Positions 8,646 through 17,147 of a stretch of DNA of 64,000 nt are shown piece after piece. The translations under genes were made by a program, and so were the position numbers. The stretch comes from Sandaracinaceae bacterium (lineage in GTDB: Bacteria > Myxococcota_A > Polyangia > Polyangiales > Houyiibacteriaceae). Below the pieces are notes generated by a model. That model saw only the letters and a list, made by a program, of their open reading frames with translations, searched no databases and had not been told where the DNA came from. How positions within the stretch are numbered: position 1 is the stretch's first letter; each line of letters starts with the position of its first letter. The stretch spans positions 620,001 to 684,000 of the forward strand of contig JACKEI010000002.1 of NCBI GenBank assembly GCA_020633075.1. The letters run 5' to 3'.

Positions 8646-9221
8646 CTAGGCGAGGGCGCCGTCGAGGTCGTCGGAGCTCGCCGGCTCGGTCGCCGTCACG
8701 GGCAGGTCCGTTGGCTCGGGGCTGCCATAGCCCAGCAGGTAGCGGCCCAGGAGCCACAGCAACCCGGCCACGCCCCACACGAGCCCCAGCACGACACCCC
8801 CGTCGATGATGCCGATGTACGGCTGGGGCAGCTGCCGCACCAGCGCGATGAGCGTGATCAAGCACGCCAAGAACACGTAGCGCGCCACCAGCTTGCGCAT
8901 GGGCGCGTGGAACAAGGTCAGGCAGAAGGGCGCGGCCAAGAGCACGTGCAGCAGGCGCGGGTTGCGTCCCAAGTGGACGGCGCGCGCCACCACGCGTGGG
9001 CAGAAGCGCTGCTGAAAGCCCCGATAGCCCTCCATGTAGCCCTGGAACACCATCCACAGCACGTAGACGACGGCCAGGCCGGGGGTCAGCATGTCCTCGC
9101 GGATGGGCACCAAGGCCGCGAGCGTCAGCCGCTCCACCGCACGCAGCAGCAGCGCACTGACCCACAGCACCGCGAACGTGGTGATGAGCTTGCTCTTCAG
9201 GCTGTCCGTCTCGCGCGCCAC
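8646..9221 (-). CDS. Integral membrane protein of unknown function
   Basis: A 191-residue protein with a GTG start and about five hydrophobic helices (roughly residues 12-30, 45-65, 90-105, 117-133 and 140-165) ending in a polar, acidic tail. No family is recognised and no catalytic pattern is evident. It is convergent with the lipid-anchored esterase gene and separated from it by about 70 bases. The continuous membrane-type hydrophobicity and GC-rich third positions support this strand over the antisense reading. Confidence 0.6.
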   Translation of the reverse strand: MARETDSLKSKLITTFAVLWVSALLLRAVERLTLAALVPIREDMLTPGLAVVYVLWMVFQGYMEGYRGFQQRFCPRVVARAVHLGRNPRLLHVLLAAPFCLTLFHAPMRKLVARYVFLACLITLIALVRQLPQPYIGIIDGGVVLGLVWGVAGLLWLLGRYLLGYGSPEPTDLPVTATEPASSDDLDGALA

Positions 9222-9259
9222 CCAGCCGCCTTAGCGCGGATACGCCCCGAACACCAGCC

Positions 9260-9676
9260 TCAGTCGGGGCGCTGGCGCTGGCGGAAGGTGCTCACGACGG
9301 CGAGCAGCTCCTCCACCTGAAACGGCTTCCGGAGCCCGAAGGTCAGGCCGGCGGTGTCGCCGTACGAGTCGCTGGCAGTCAGCACCACGGCCGGGGTCCC
9401 GGCGGTGTCTACCCGCGACATGCCCTGCAACATGCGCGCACCCGTGCGCCCGAGCGGCCCTTCGCCCACGACCACGAGCGACACCTCGGTGCCCTGCTGC
9501 GCGCCGTGGCGCAAGAGGTCCAGCCCGGCGTCCGCGCTGCTCGCCTCGAGCACCGTGTGCCCCTCCGCGCGGAGGAGCCGCCCCAGTGACTCACGCTGCG
9601 CCGTGTGCGCCTCGACGACGAGCACGGTGCTCGTGGCGCGCGGCCGGCGGGTCTTGTCTGTGGGTGAGTCAGTCAT
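9260..9676 (-). CDS. Stand-alone response-regulator receiver protein, degenerate phosphosite
   Basis: A 138-residue single receiver domain without an output domain. The fold is recognisable from STVLVVEAHTAQRESLGRLL, the beta-4 strand ending VVLTASDS (conserved Thr100) and beta-5 RKPF (Lys117). The acidic pair after beta-1 is only E22-A23, and the phosphoacceptor position at the end of beta-3 reads VVVGEGPLG, giving Gly71 or Glu72 instead of aspartate. It is therefore probably not phosphorylated by the usual route and may work as a constitutive or protein-binding module. The start at 9676 places the domain about 16 residues in. No kinase lies beside it. Confidence 0.75.
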   Translation of the reverse strand: MTDSPTDKTRRPRATSTVLVVEAHTAQRESLGRLLRAEGHTVLEASSADAGLDLLRHGAQQGTEVSLVVVGEGPLGRTGARMLQGMSRVDTAGTPAVVLTASDSYGDTAGLTFGLRKPFQVEELLAVVSTFRQRQRPD

Positions 9677-9952
9677 CGCGATGGAACTCAGCACGCGTCT
9701 CTTCCCACACAACGGTACTCGCGCCCAGAAAAGTCCGCGCCTTGGGGGCGCACGTGCCATGTAGGGTGAGATCCCACCCGCGAAATAACTGTCGATTTCC
9801 TGGCGAGCCTTCAGGAGAGGCGCAATTCGCGGTAGATCCGTCTGCCATGTGGGTGTCTGGCTGCGCGCGTCCGGGCGCCGCGGCCAGCTTCGTGGAATGC
9901 TTGGGGCCACGGTGGGTTCGCACAGCGGGCTCGGTCCACACGATTCTCTGCC

Positions 9953-11068
9953 ATGCCGCTCGACCGCGACAGCGCCTTTCTCCTGGCTTTGGGGGCTTCC
10001 ATCGTCGTCCACGTGCTGGGTGCAGGCGCCGCTGCGGCGTTTCGACGGGAGGCGCCTGCGTCGCCTGGGGTCATCCGGGAAGACCGTGTGGAGCTAGAGT
10101 GGCTGGAGCTCGCGGTCGAGCGGGACGAGGCGCCGGACGCGCCCGAAGCGCCGCTAGAGCCGCCAGCGCCGGGCGACCCGTCGGTCGTCACGGGTGCGGC
10201 GTCCATCGCGAGCCGAGTGATACGCAGCGGCGAGGAAGACAGCGAGCTCCAGCCGTGGCTGGACCCTGGGGACCCGAGCGACGCCCCCTCGCAGCCGTCC
10301 GAGGTCGACCCACGGCGGCCTGTCGTCCCGCGCGGGACCCTGGACCCGCGCGCCGTCGCGCTCGGCGCGTTGGACGTCGCGCCGCATCAGGTGGCGCCTC
10401 AGGCGCAGCCGTCTGCCGAGGACCCGAGCGCGCGCTACCGTCGCGCCGAGGCCACTCTCGATGGGCACCTCGCGGCGCGCGCGGCTGAGCGGCCGGCCGT
10501 GACGGAGCGGCCGCGGCCGCGTGTGCGTCGCCAGCCTGACGGGTCGCACGTGTACGCGGGCCATGCGTTCACCGCGCGCATCGACGCCGACGGTCAGGTG
10601 ACCTTCAGTGACCGCGCGCCCATCGCGTACTCGGGGGGCGGCGACATGCCGTCTTCGGCGGCGGTGGCCTTCGGCTTCGACCTGACCGATGGCGCGTACC
10701 GGCGGCGGGGACAAGACCCGTACCAGGCTGAGCGCGCGTGGTTCATGAGCCAGACAGAGGAGCTGCGCGAGGAGCTGCAGCTCGCGGCGCGAGAGCGCGA
10801 GCGCGCGAGCATGGCGCGTCGCGTCGCAGGCCGGGCGCAGCGCATCTGGGACACGGAAGAGCGTAGCGAGGAGGCGCGCCGTCGCCGCATCTTCGCGCTG
10901 TGGGACGACTGCGCCGAGGGCGACGCGGACGGGGACGCAGCCCGCAGGTCTCTGCTTGGCTGGGTGCGCAGGCAGCTGCCCGCCGGGAGCGAGCGGGCCT
11001 TCACCCCGGCCGAGCTCGCCGCCCTGAACGCTAGCCGGCAGAGCGCGCAGGCCTTCGCCCCCTACTGA
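9953..11068 (+). CDS. TonB-like membrane-anchored protein with unknown C-terminal domain
   Basis: A 371-residue protein. One N-terminal membrane helix (about residues 8-30, ending HVLGAGAAAAF) and a long Pro/Glu/Ala-rich stretch resemble the layout of TonB-like energy transducers, but the C-terminal TonB domain is not obvious. Instead the C-terminal 170 residues have a strand-rich block (YAGHAFTARIDADGQVTFSD), a phrase FDLTDGAYRRRGQDPY and a charged helical region ending IFALWDDCAEG. I recall this combination from other myxobacterial hypothetical proteins, without a known role. Likely periplasmic with an inner-membrane anchor. It converges with the PPC-domain gene, with only six bases between stops. 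Confidence 0.6.
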   Translation: MPLDRDSAFLLALGASIVVHVLGAGAAAAFRREAPASPGVIREDRVELEWLELAVERDEAPDAPEAPLEPPAPGDPSVVTGAASIASRVIRSGEEDSELQPWLDPGDPSDAPSQPSEVDPRRPVVPRGTLDPRAVALGALDVAPHQVAPQAQPSAEDPSARYRRAEATLDGHLAARAAERPAVTERPRPRVRRQPDGSHVYAGHAFTARIDADGQVTFSDRAPIAYSGGGDMPSSAAVAFGFDLTDGAYRRRGQDPYQAERAWFMSQTEELREELQLAARERERASMARRVAGRAQRIWDTEERSEEARRRRIFALWDDCAEGDADGDAARRSLLGWVRRQLPAGSERAFTPAELAALNASRQSAQAFAPY

Positions 11069-11074
11069 CTTACG

Positions 11075-12082
11075 CTACGCCTTGCGCGGGCCCCGAGGCC
11101 GCACCGGGTAGATGATGCGGTTGCCCTCGATGCGCGGCTCCTGCACCTGGAGCACGTCCAGCTTGATGAGCTTCTTGCGCTTGTCCGGCATGCGCAGCAG
11201 CACGCCGCCGTCGTCGTCCATGCGCTCGATCTTGCAGACGCCGAACTGTCGGTGGTCCAGGTACTCGCCCACCTCCGGGATGGGCTCGTCGAAGAGCACC
11301 GTGTGCGCGTCGGTGGCGGCCGGGTCGTGGAGCGGGGGAGGGCGGTGCGCGGGCGTCTTCACCTCGGGCTCACGGCGCGCGGGTCGCGCGGGGCGGCTCG
11401 GAAGAGGTGCCTGTTGTGCCTCCTCGGAGGCGCTGGCGACCATCGCCCACGTCACCCCTGCCGCGCTGCTGGGGGCGACTCGGGACGCGGGCTCCACGAC
11501 CTCGGCCACCCTCTGTGCGCGCTCCCTCACGCGCTCGATGATGGGTTCCGCCTTGGAGCTCTCGGGGTGCGCGCCCCGCTGCTCGGCGGCGTGGGGCTCT
11601 CGCACGGTAGCTGCCGGCGCTCCGCCTCGCTGGACCGCACGGGTGGACTCCACGAAGAGATGAAGCCCTGTCGCCGGGTCGCGCTCCCTGACTAGGGCGA
11701 CGTCATCGAAGGACTCCACGTGGAACTCGAGGGCGAACACGCGCCCCCGCTCCAAGTGGCCACCCAGCAGCTGGATGCCGTTGTCCGTCTCTCGCGACAG
11801 CGTGACGTGCAGGTGCACGAAGGGCTGGTCGCCTCGTGACGAGATGTTCCCCGTCAGGCTGAGCACCTCGAGCGCCGTGTCGAAGCGCACGGGGGCGCGG
11901 TAGCGCTGACTGTCCTGGTCGTACTCACGGAGCTCCGCGCCCTCGAGCGCGCCCAGGCCACGCACCCAGCCGGCTTGAATGCCGTTCTCCACGGCCAGCG
12001 CGAGAAGCGCGGCATGAAGGTCTTCACCGCGCTCGCACCGACCGACGAAGTGGCGCACCCGCTTGCTCTCTTTGGCGAACAT
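11075..12082 (-). CDS. PPC (DUF296)-domain protein with C-terminal CarD-like/regulatory domain
   Basis: A 335-residue two-domain protein. Residues 1-135 form a PPC/DUF296 domain, a trimeric fold that binds DNA or metal in bacteria and archaea and is fused to AT-hooks in plants. The metal histidines appear as H90 and H92 (FVHLHVTLS) and H109 (LGGHL). A disordered Ala/Pro/Arg region (about 150-255) leads to a C-terminal domain with HRQFGVCKIERMDDDG and LPD-type KLIKLDVLQV, reminiscent of the small beta domain of CarD-like proteins. The gene begins 60 bases after lexA on the same strand, with TAAGGA as a ribosome site, so it may belong to the lexA transcript. A DNA-associated role is inferred from this. 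Confidence 0.68.
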   Translation of the reverse strand: MFAKESKRVRHFVGRCERGEDLHAALLALAVENGIQAGWVRGLGALEGAELREYDQDSQRYRAPVRFDTALEVLSLTGNISSRGDQPFVHLHVTLSRETDNGIQLLGGHLERGRVFALEFHVESFDDVALVRERDPATGLHLFVESTRAVQRGGAPAATVREPHAAEQRGAHPESSKAEPIIERVRERAQRVAEVVEPASRVAPSSAAGVTWAMVASASEEAQQAPLPSRPARPARREPEVKTPAHRPPPLHDPAATDAHTVLFDEPIPEVGEYLDHRQFGVCKIERMDDDGGVLLRMPDKRKKLIKLDVLQVQEPRIEGNRIIYPVRPRGPRKA

Positions 12083-12142
12083 CGGTCGCGTCCTTAGCAG
12101 CCTCTGCGGCGAAGGGCAGCTTGGCAGCGCCCCGTATCGCCG

Positions 12143-12886
12143 TCAGTGCAGGCGCCGGTAGATGCCGACCACCACGCCCATGATCTGCGTGCTGCGCCAG
12201 TCGTTCTTGGGGATCAGGATGGGCGCCATGCTGCTGTTCGCGGGCTGCAGCCGGATGTGGTCGCGCTCCGGGAAGAAGTACTTGCAGGTGGCCTCGTCAC
12301 CGACCAGCGCGATGACGATCTCACCGCGGTTGGCCGTGAGCTGCTTCCGCACGAAGACGTAGTCTCCGTCGTGGATGCCCGCCTCGATCATGGACTCGCC
12401 CACGACGCGCAGGCCGAACACGTCCCGGTTGCCGCCGACCAGCATGCGGTCGATGCGGACGGTGTCCTCGGGGTGCTGGATCGCCTCGGCCAGGAGCCCC
12501 GCCGCGACGCGGCCGACGATGGGGATCTCCAGCAGGTCGTCGTCGATGTGTGCGTCGTTCGCGGGCGCAGGCGACTGACGAGACCCGAAGCCGCCGACGG
12601 CGCGGAGGCCGCCCGACGAGCTGTCTCCCAGCTCGCTGACGTTGTCCATGTCGCCCAGGGTCTCCCCGTCTGGCGAGCGCACCAAGCGCAGCGTGCGGCT
12701 CTTCATGTCCTCACGGGTGAGGTAACCCTTGCGCTCCAGCGCACGCAGGTGGTCGTTGACCCCGTTGGTGCTGCGGATGCCGAGGCGGTTGCCAATCTCG
12801 CGTAGAGTCGGGGGAAAGCCCCGGTCGGAGATGGACTCGGAGATGAATTCGAGCACCGCGCGCTGTCTGTCCGTGAGCTTCTGCAT
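12143..12886 (-). CDS. lexA: LexA repressor, SOS regulator
   Basis: A 247-residue LexA. The N-terminal winged helix (1-70) has the recognition stretch TLREIGNRLGIRSTNGVNDH. The S24-type autoprotease domain has the cleavage bond A129-G130 (GRVAAG), the serine S165 in GESM and the general-base lysine K202 in DEATCKYF, so RecA-stimulated self-cleavage should be intact. The linker between domains (about 70-117) is some 40 residues longer than in E. coli LexA and is Gly/Ser-rich. Upstream lie a good promoter and a putative LexA operator, implying autoregulation. The PPC-domain gene follows on the same strand. Role: repression of DNA damage-response genes, candidates including the topoisomerase-helicase at 43961. 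Confidence 0.96.
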   Translation of the reverse strand: MQKLTDRQRAVLEFISESISDRGFPPTLREIGNRLGIRSTNGVNDHLRALERKGYLTREDMKSRTLRLVRSPDGETLGDMDNVSELGDSSSGGLRAVGGFGSRQSPAPANDAHIDDDLLEIPIVGRVAAGLLAEAIQHPEDTVRIDRMLVGGNRDVFGLRVVGESMIEAGIHDGDYVFVRKQLTANRGEIVIALVGDEATCKYFFPERDHIRLQPANSSMAPILIPKNDWRSTQIMGVVVGIYRRLH

Positions 12887-12901
12887 GATATCCTGGCTCC
12901 G

Positions 12902-12931
12902 ACTCTACTGCTCATTTGTTCAAGCTGTCAA
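12902..12931 (-). promoter_or_regulatory. lexA promoter, sigma-70 type
   Basis: On the minus strand, TTGACA (12931-12926) and TAGAGT (12907-12902) are separated by 18 bases, and the ATG of lexA lies 15 bases after the -10 element. The spacer is filled by the putative LexA operator, so bound repressor would block polymerase directly. Confidence 0.6.
12908..12924 (+). promoter_or_regulatory. Putative LexA operator of lexA
   Basis: The 17 bases CTGCTCATTTGTTCAAG lie exactly between the -35 and -10 elements of lexA. They resemble the motif I recall for the Myxococcus xanthus lexA gene (CTR..., ending YGTTCAGS) at about 15 of 17 positions. A similar sequence precedes the topoisomerase-helicase gene at 43886. 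The consensus is from memory and needs to be checked. Confidence 0.5.
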
Positions 12932-13040
12932 GCTGAGCAGGTGTCGGCCGGACAGTACTGATCATCCGACCGGGAGTCAAAGATTCGTCCAAGATCCTCG
13001 CGCACTCGCGCCGGACAGCGAATTCGCGTAGGGTTCTCGC

Positions 13041-14201
13041 GTGTCCGAGGTGACGCAATTCGGGCCCTTCGAGCTGGTACGGCGCCTAGGCCGAGGGGGC
13101 ATGGCCGAGACCTTCGAGGCCCTGCGGCGCGGCGCATCAGGCGTGACACAGCGGGTCTGTGTGAAGCGCATCCTGCCCGCGTTCGAGCGCGACGAGGAGT
13201 TCTTGCGGCTCTTCCTGGAAGAGGCGCGTGTGTCCGCCAGCCTGCACCACGGAGGCATCGCGCAGGTCCTCGACTTCGGGGTCGTCGACGGGTCGCACTA
13301 CCTCGCGCTCGAGCTCGTGGAGGGCCTCGACCTCCGCACGGTCATCAGCCGCCTGAACGAGCTCGACGACCGCCTGACGACGGGAGTGGTGGCGCACTTG
13401 GCCTTCGAGCTCGCCGGCGCCCTCGAGTACGCCCACGCCGCGACCCCCAACGGCCGCGCCAGGGGTGTGGTGCACCGCGACATCAGCCCCAGCAACGTGC
13501 TGCTGAGCCGTGAGGGGGAGGTGAAGCTGACGGACTTCGGCATCGCCAAGGCCATGAGCGGGGACGTCGCGACGCGCACGGCGGTCGTCAAGGGCAAGCT
13601 GCCGTACATGGCGCCGGAGTACGCGGCGGCGGGTCACTTCAACGCGCAGAGCGACCTGTTCTCGCTGGGGGTGACGCTCTACGAGTGCGTCACGGGGCGC
13701 AGGCCCTTCGACGGCGCCAACGACCTCGAGACCCTCGAGAACCTCCAGCGTGGCGCGCACCTGCGTCTGGAGCAGGTTCTCCCGGGGGTGGACCGGGCCT
13801 TCGCAGCGGCGGTCGAGCGCTTGCTGGAGCCGGACCCCGCGCGGCGCTACCTCACCGCAGCGGGCTTTCTCGACGACCTGGTGGCTCTCTCGCCGCCCGG
13901 CACCGCCCAGCTGATCCTCGGGCGCGTCGTGAGCGCCCTCCAGGATCACGTCGCCAGCGACAGCGCCACCCTGCACGAGGCCCTGGCGCACACCAAGCTG
14001 CGCGAGACCGAGCTCGACGATGGCACGCTGGCGTTGTCCGCCGACGAGCCTGTCGGAGGGAGCGCCGTCGTGCAGCGAGCCGGTCCCGACGCGTCGACGC
14101 GCACGCGCCTGCCGACCGTCGTGGCCAGCGAGGCGGCGGCGCCCCAAGCTGCGGCCGTGACCCGCCCCGCGGGTCGGTCCAAGCCCCCTCACTCGGAGTA
14201 G
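13041..14201 (+). CDS. Soluble Ser/Thr protein kinase (Hanks type)
   Basis: A 386-residue kinase with a GTG start. All catalytic motifs are present: the glycine loop LGRGGMAE (16-23), K42 in CVKRIL, a glutamate in FLEEAR (60-61), HRDISPSN (145-152, catalytic D147), DFG (165-167) and the APE motif at 191-193. The domain ends near residue 285. The C-terminal 100 residues are Ala/Thr-rich with no membrane helix or sensor domain, so the enzyme is cytoplasmic. The group with HRDISPSN and GMAE is abundant in myxobacteria. An M20 peptidase gene begins five bases after the stop, implying an operon; whether the peptidase is a substrate is unknown. Confidence 0.93.
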   Translation: MSEVTQFGPFELVRRLGRGGMAETFEALRRGASGVTQRVCVKRILPAFERDEEFLRLFLEEARVSASLHHGGIAQVLDFGVVDGSHYLALELVEGLDLRTVISRLNELDDRLTTGVVAHLAFELAGALEYAHAATPNGRARGVVHRDISPSNVLLSREGEVKLTDFGIAKAMSGDVATRTAVVKGKLPYMAPEYAAAGHFNAQSDLFSLGVTLYECVTGRRPFDGANDLETLENLQRGAHLRLEQVLPGVDRAFAAAVERLLEPDPARRYLTAAGFLDDLVALSPPGTAQLILGRVVSALQDHVASDSATLHEALAHTKLRETELDDGTLALSADEPVGGSAVVQRAGPDASTRTRLPTVVASEAAAPQAAAVTRPAGRSKPPHSE

Positions 14202-14206
14202 CCATC

Positions 14207-15613
14207 ATGAGCGAAGAATCCCCACTCGACCGCGCCCTCGCGCGGCTCGAGGCCAGCCTCGACGGACACCTGGCCGACCTCGCCGACTTGGTGCGCATCG
14301 GCGGCATCAGCGCGGAGCCGCCGCCCAACCCCGTCTTGCACGACAGCGCGCGCGCGGTGGTCGCGCTCATGGCGCGGGCGGGGCTGCAGAACGCGCGCGT
14401 GCTCGAGCTGGAGGGTGCGCACCCCTACGCCTACGCAGAGTGGCTGAACGCGCCCGGCGCGCCGACCTTGCTGCTGTACGGGCATCACGATGTGCAGCCC
14501 GTGGGCCGCGAGGCCAAGTGGGTGACGCCGCCCTTCGAGCCCTCTGTGCGGGACGGGCGCATGTATGGGCGGGGCGCGGTGGACGACAAGGCCGGCGTGA
14601 TGATGCACGTGGCCGCCTGCGCGGCGTGGCTCGACGCGACCGGGGCGCTGCCCGTGAACGTGAAGTTCGTCGTGGAGGGCGAGGAAGAGATCGGCTCGGG
14701 GAACCTCGAGCGGTTCCTGCAGACTCACGCGGAGCTGCTGGCGGCGGACTGCATCGTGCTGACCGACACGGCCAACCTCGACGCGGGCATCCCCTCGCTG
14801 ACCGCGTCCCTGCGCGGTCTCGCGGCCGTCACGGTGGAGGTGCGTGCGCTGCGTCAGCCGGTGCACAGCGGCATGTGGGGAGGCCCCTTGCCGGACCCCG
14901 TGATCGCGCTCTCGCGCGCGCTCGGGGAGCTCATGGACGCGGACGGTCAGGTCATCGAGCCGCTGCGGCGGGGCGTGGCCGAGCTCACCCCCGAGGAGCG
15001 CGAGGCCCTCGAGCGGCTGCCCTTCGACGAGGCGGACTTCTGCGCCCAGGCCGGCTTGGTGCCGGGCGCGCAGCTGATCGGTCGACGCGACGTGCCGGTC
15101 TACGCCCGCCTGTGGCGCGAGCCCGCGGTGGCGGTGATCGCGTTCGAGTCGCGAGCCATCGAGGGCTCGAGCAACCAGATCATCGACTCGGCGCGCGCGC
15201 GTGTGAGCGTGCGCGTGGTACCCAACCAGGACGCGCGCGCGGTCCAAGACGCGCTGGTCGCACACTTCGAGACGCGGGTCCCCTTCGGCCTCGAGGTCAC
15301 CATCGAGCGTGACGAGGTGGCCAACGCGTGGCTCACGTCCGCCGTGGGCCCGGCCTTCGACGCCGCGCGGCGGGCCATGACGGCGGGCTACGGGCGCGAC
15401 TGCGAGATCATCGGCTGTGGCGGCACCATCCCCTTCGTGGGGCCGTTCGCGAAGGTCCTGGGTGGTGTTCCGGCGCTGCTCACCGGCGTGGAGGACCCCC
15501 TCTGTCACGCGCACTCGGAGAACGAGAGCCTCCTGATCGACGACTGGAAGAAGGGCACGCGCGCCGCCGTGCACCTCTACGCGGAGCTGGGCCAGGCGCT
15601 CACGCCGCGCTGA
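14207..15613 (+). CDS. M20 family metallopeptidase (dipeptidase)
   Basis: A 468-residue M20-type di-zinc peptidase of the CNDP/DapE-like group. Metal ligands and catalytic acids are seen in order: YGHHDVQP (His and catalytic Asp), GAVDDKAG (bridging Asp), EGEEEIGS (catalytic and metal Glu), VLTDTAN (Asp) and CHAHSENE (last His). The lid or dimerisation domain lies between, with VHSGMWGG. The length is normal for the family. GGAG eight bases before the ATG at 14207 supports the start, and the gene follows the kinase gene by five bases. Cytoplasmic hydrolysis of dipeptides or N-acyl amino acids is the likely activity; the substrate is not predictable. Confidence 0.88.
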   Translation: MSEESPLDRALARLEASLDGHLADLADLVRIGGISAEPPPNPVLHDSARAVVALMARAGLQNARVLELEGAHPYAYAEWLNAPGAPTLLLYGHHDVQPVGREAKWVTPPFEPSVRDGRMYGRGAVDDKAGVMMHVAACAAWLDATGALPVNVKFVVEGEEEIGSGNLERFLQTHAELLAADCIVLTDTANLDAGIPSLTASLRGLAAVTVEVRALRQPVHSGMWGGPLPDPVIALSRALGELMDADGQVIEPLRRGVAELTPEEREALERLPFDEADFCAQAGLVPGAQLIGRRDVPVYARLWREPAVAVIAFESRAIEGSSNQIIDSARARVSVRVVPNQDARAVQDALVAHFETRVPFGLEVTIERDEVANAWLTSAVGPAFDAARRAMTAGYGRDCEIIGCGGTIPFVGPFAKVLGGVPALLTGVEDPLCHAHSENESLLIDDWKKGTRAAVHLYAELGQALTPR

Positions 15614-15635
15614 TCGCACACGCGGCCGTCGTCGC

Positions 15636-16478
15636 TCAGCGGCCGCGCTCCGGTACGCCGCGCGCGACCCGCGCGCGCACCAGGTGCTGGAAGCGAAACT
15701 TGCGCTCGCGGTCGTACGTGCCCGTGAAGCGCAGGCACGCCTCGTCGAAGGTGTCCTGGCGCACGTCGCGGTACCCCAGCTCGAAGAGCAAGGGCAGGGC
15801 GTGGTCGATCCCCCAGATCATCGGCTCGCCCGCTGCGCCCAGGTGCGACTTGGTCGCGGCGTCCTCCTCGCTGCTCGTGACCCCGGCGATGAAGCGCTTG
15901 CCCACGTGGTCGAACACGATGACGGTCTCGGGGTGCAGGGCCTGCGCCACGCGCGCCAGCGTCGCGCGCACGGCAGGCTCGCTCAGGTAGTAGCTCACCC
16001 CCTCCCAGACGATCAGCGCAGGCTCGTCCGGGCGGAAGCCCACCGAGGCCAGCCGCTCGACGAAGTCCTCGCGCTCGAAGTCGCAGGACACGGCCGCCGC
16101 GTGATCTCCGTAGTCGGGCAGGAGCGCCAGCCGTCGCTGCCGCTCTGCCAGCGACGCGGGGGCGTCGACTTCGAAGAAGCGCACCCCGGGCCGCGCCAGC
16201 CGCTTGGCGCGGCTGTCGAAGCCGGCGCCGAGGATGACCACCTGCCGCAGCGTCTCCGACTCGGCGGTCACCAGCGCGTCGAGGTAGGCGGTGCGCACGG
16301 CGATCCACAGCTCCATGTTCGGGGCGCTGGCGTCGACCTCGCGGGCAAAGGCGAAGCCCTCGTCTCCGGCGAGCGCGCGCGCGAAGGGGTCATGGCAGAT
16401 GGGCTCGGGGGCTTCGCTCGCGCGCGCGCGATACGCGGCGACCAGCATGGCCGTGCGGCTAGGGCTGTCTGAGAGCAT
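15636..16478 (-). CDS. Class I SAM methyltransferase, leucine carboxyl methyltransferase (PPM1/Tcm) family
   Basis: A 280-residue protein of the family containing bacterial TIGR00027-type putative O-methyltransferases. Typical features are the early TAMLVAAYRA and DPFARALAG, the SAM loop ILGAGFDSRA, FEVDAP at the end of beta-2, and WEGVSYYL in the middle. No membrane segment is predicted. The start at 16478 lies 78 bases from the start of the divergent TetR gene, and a perfect 14-base palindrome sits between, so this gene is a likely target of that regulator. The acceptor is unknown; relatives are linked to natural-product or lipid methylation. Confidence 0.82.
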   Translation of the reverse strand: MLSDSPSRTAMLVAAYRARASEAPEPICHDPFARALAGDEGFAFAREVDASAPNMELWIAVRTAYLDALVTAESETLRQVVILGAGFDSRAKRLARPGVRFFEVDAPASLAERQRRLALLPDYGDHAAAVSCDFEREDFVERLASVGFRPDEPALIVWEGVSYYLSEPAVRATLARVAQALHPETVIVFDHVGKRFIAGVTSSEEDAATKSHLGAAGEPMIWGIDHALPLLFELGYRDVRQDTFDEACLRFTGTYDRERKFRFQHLVRARVARGVPERGR

Positions 16479-16498
16479 GGGGGAATGGTAGACTGAGA

Positions 16499-16512
16499 GC
16501 GTGTCGACACGC
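16499..16512. promoter_or_regulatory. Perfect palindrome, candidate TetR operator
   Basis: GCGTGTCGACACGC is a perfect 14-base inverted repeat between the divergent methyltransferase and TetR genes. It is 20 bases from the methyltransferase ATG and 44 bases before the preferred GTG start of the regulator. Position and symmetry fit autoregulation by the adjacent TetR protein; binding is inferred. Confidence 0.45.
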
Positions 16513-16556
16513 ACTGGATGGATGACTCCCTGCTGCGCAGCTGCTACGAGGGGGGC

Positions 16557-17147
16557 GTGACCCAAGCCGCCCGTTCTCGCCTCGGGGTAGACGAGCGCCG
16601 CAAGCAGCTCCTCGACCTGGCCCTCGAGCTCTTCGGGAACCGCTCCTACGACGAGATCTCCATCGACGAGATCGCGAAGGAGGCGGGTATCTCGAAGGGG
16701 CTCCTGTACCACTACTTTCCCAGCAAGCGCGCCTTCTTCGTGGCGGCCGTGGAGGCCGCGGCGGAGCGCCTGCTCGAGTCCACGGAAGTGGAGACGCAGG
16801 GGGAGGTGCCCACGCTCGACGAGATGCGCGAAGGTGTCACGCGCTACCTCGACTACGTAGACCGTCACGCGCGCAACTACCTGCTCTTGGTGCGGGGTGG
16901 TGACGGCGTCGACGAGGAAGTGCGGGGCATCGTCGATCGCACACGCTTGGCGTTCCTCGAGCGGGTCCGTGCTGCGGCGGCCCTGCTGCCCAAGTCGCCG
17001 GAGGTGGACATCACCCTGCGAGGCTACATCGGCTACGTGGAGACGGTCAGCCTCGAGTGGGTGGAGCACAAGCGCCTCACGCGCGACGCGCTGGCCGATC
17101 TGATCGTGCGGCAGTGCATCGCCCTCTTCTCCACGGTTCAGCTCTGA
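16557..17147 (+). CDS. TetR family transcriptional regulator
   Basis: A 196-residue regulator. The N-terminal helix-turn-helix (about residues 14-60) has the classic pattern LLDLALELF, ISIDEIAKEAGISKGLLYHYF and PSKRAFF. The C-terminal ligand domain is helical and not specific to a known subgroup. A GTG at 16557 follows a strong AGGGGGGC ribosome site; an upstream ATG at 16518 would add 13 residues but has no such site and nearly abuts the palindrome. It is divergent from the carboxyl-methyltransferase-family gene, the usual arrangement for a local repressor. The inducer is unknown. Confidence 0.9.
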   Translation: MTQAARSRLGVDERRKQLLDLALELFGNRSYDEISIDEIAKEAGISKGLLYHYFPSKRAFFVAAVEAAAERLLESTEVETQGEVPTLDEMREGVTRYLDYVDRHARNYLLLVRGGDGVDEEVRGIVDRTRLAFLERVRAAAALLPKSPEVDITLRGYIGYVETVSLEWVEHKRLTRDALADLIVRQCIALFSTVQL

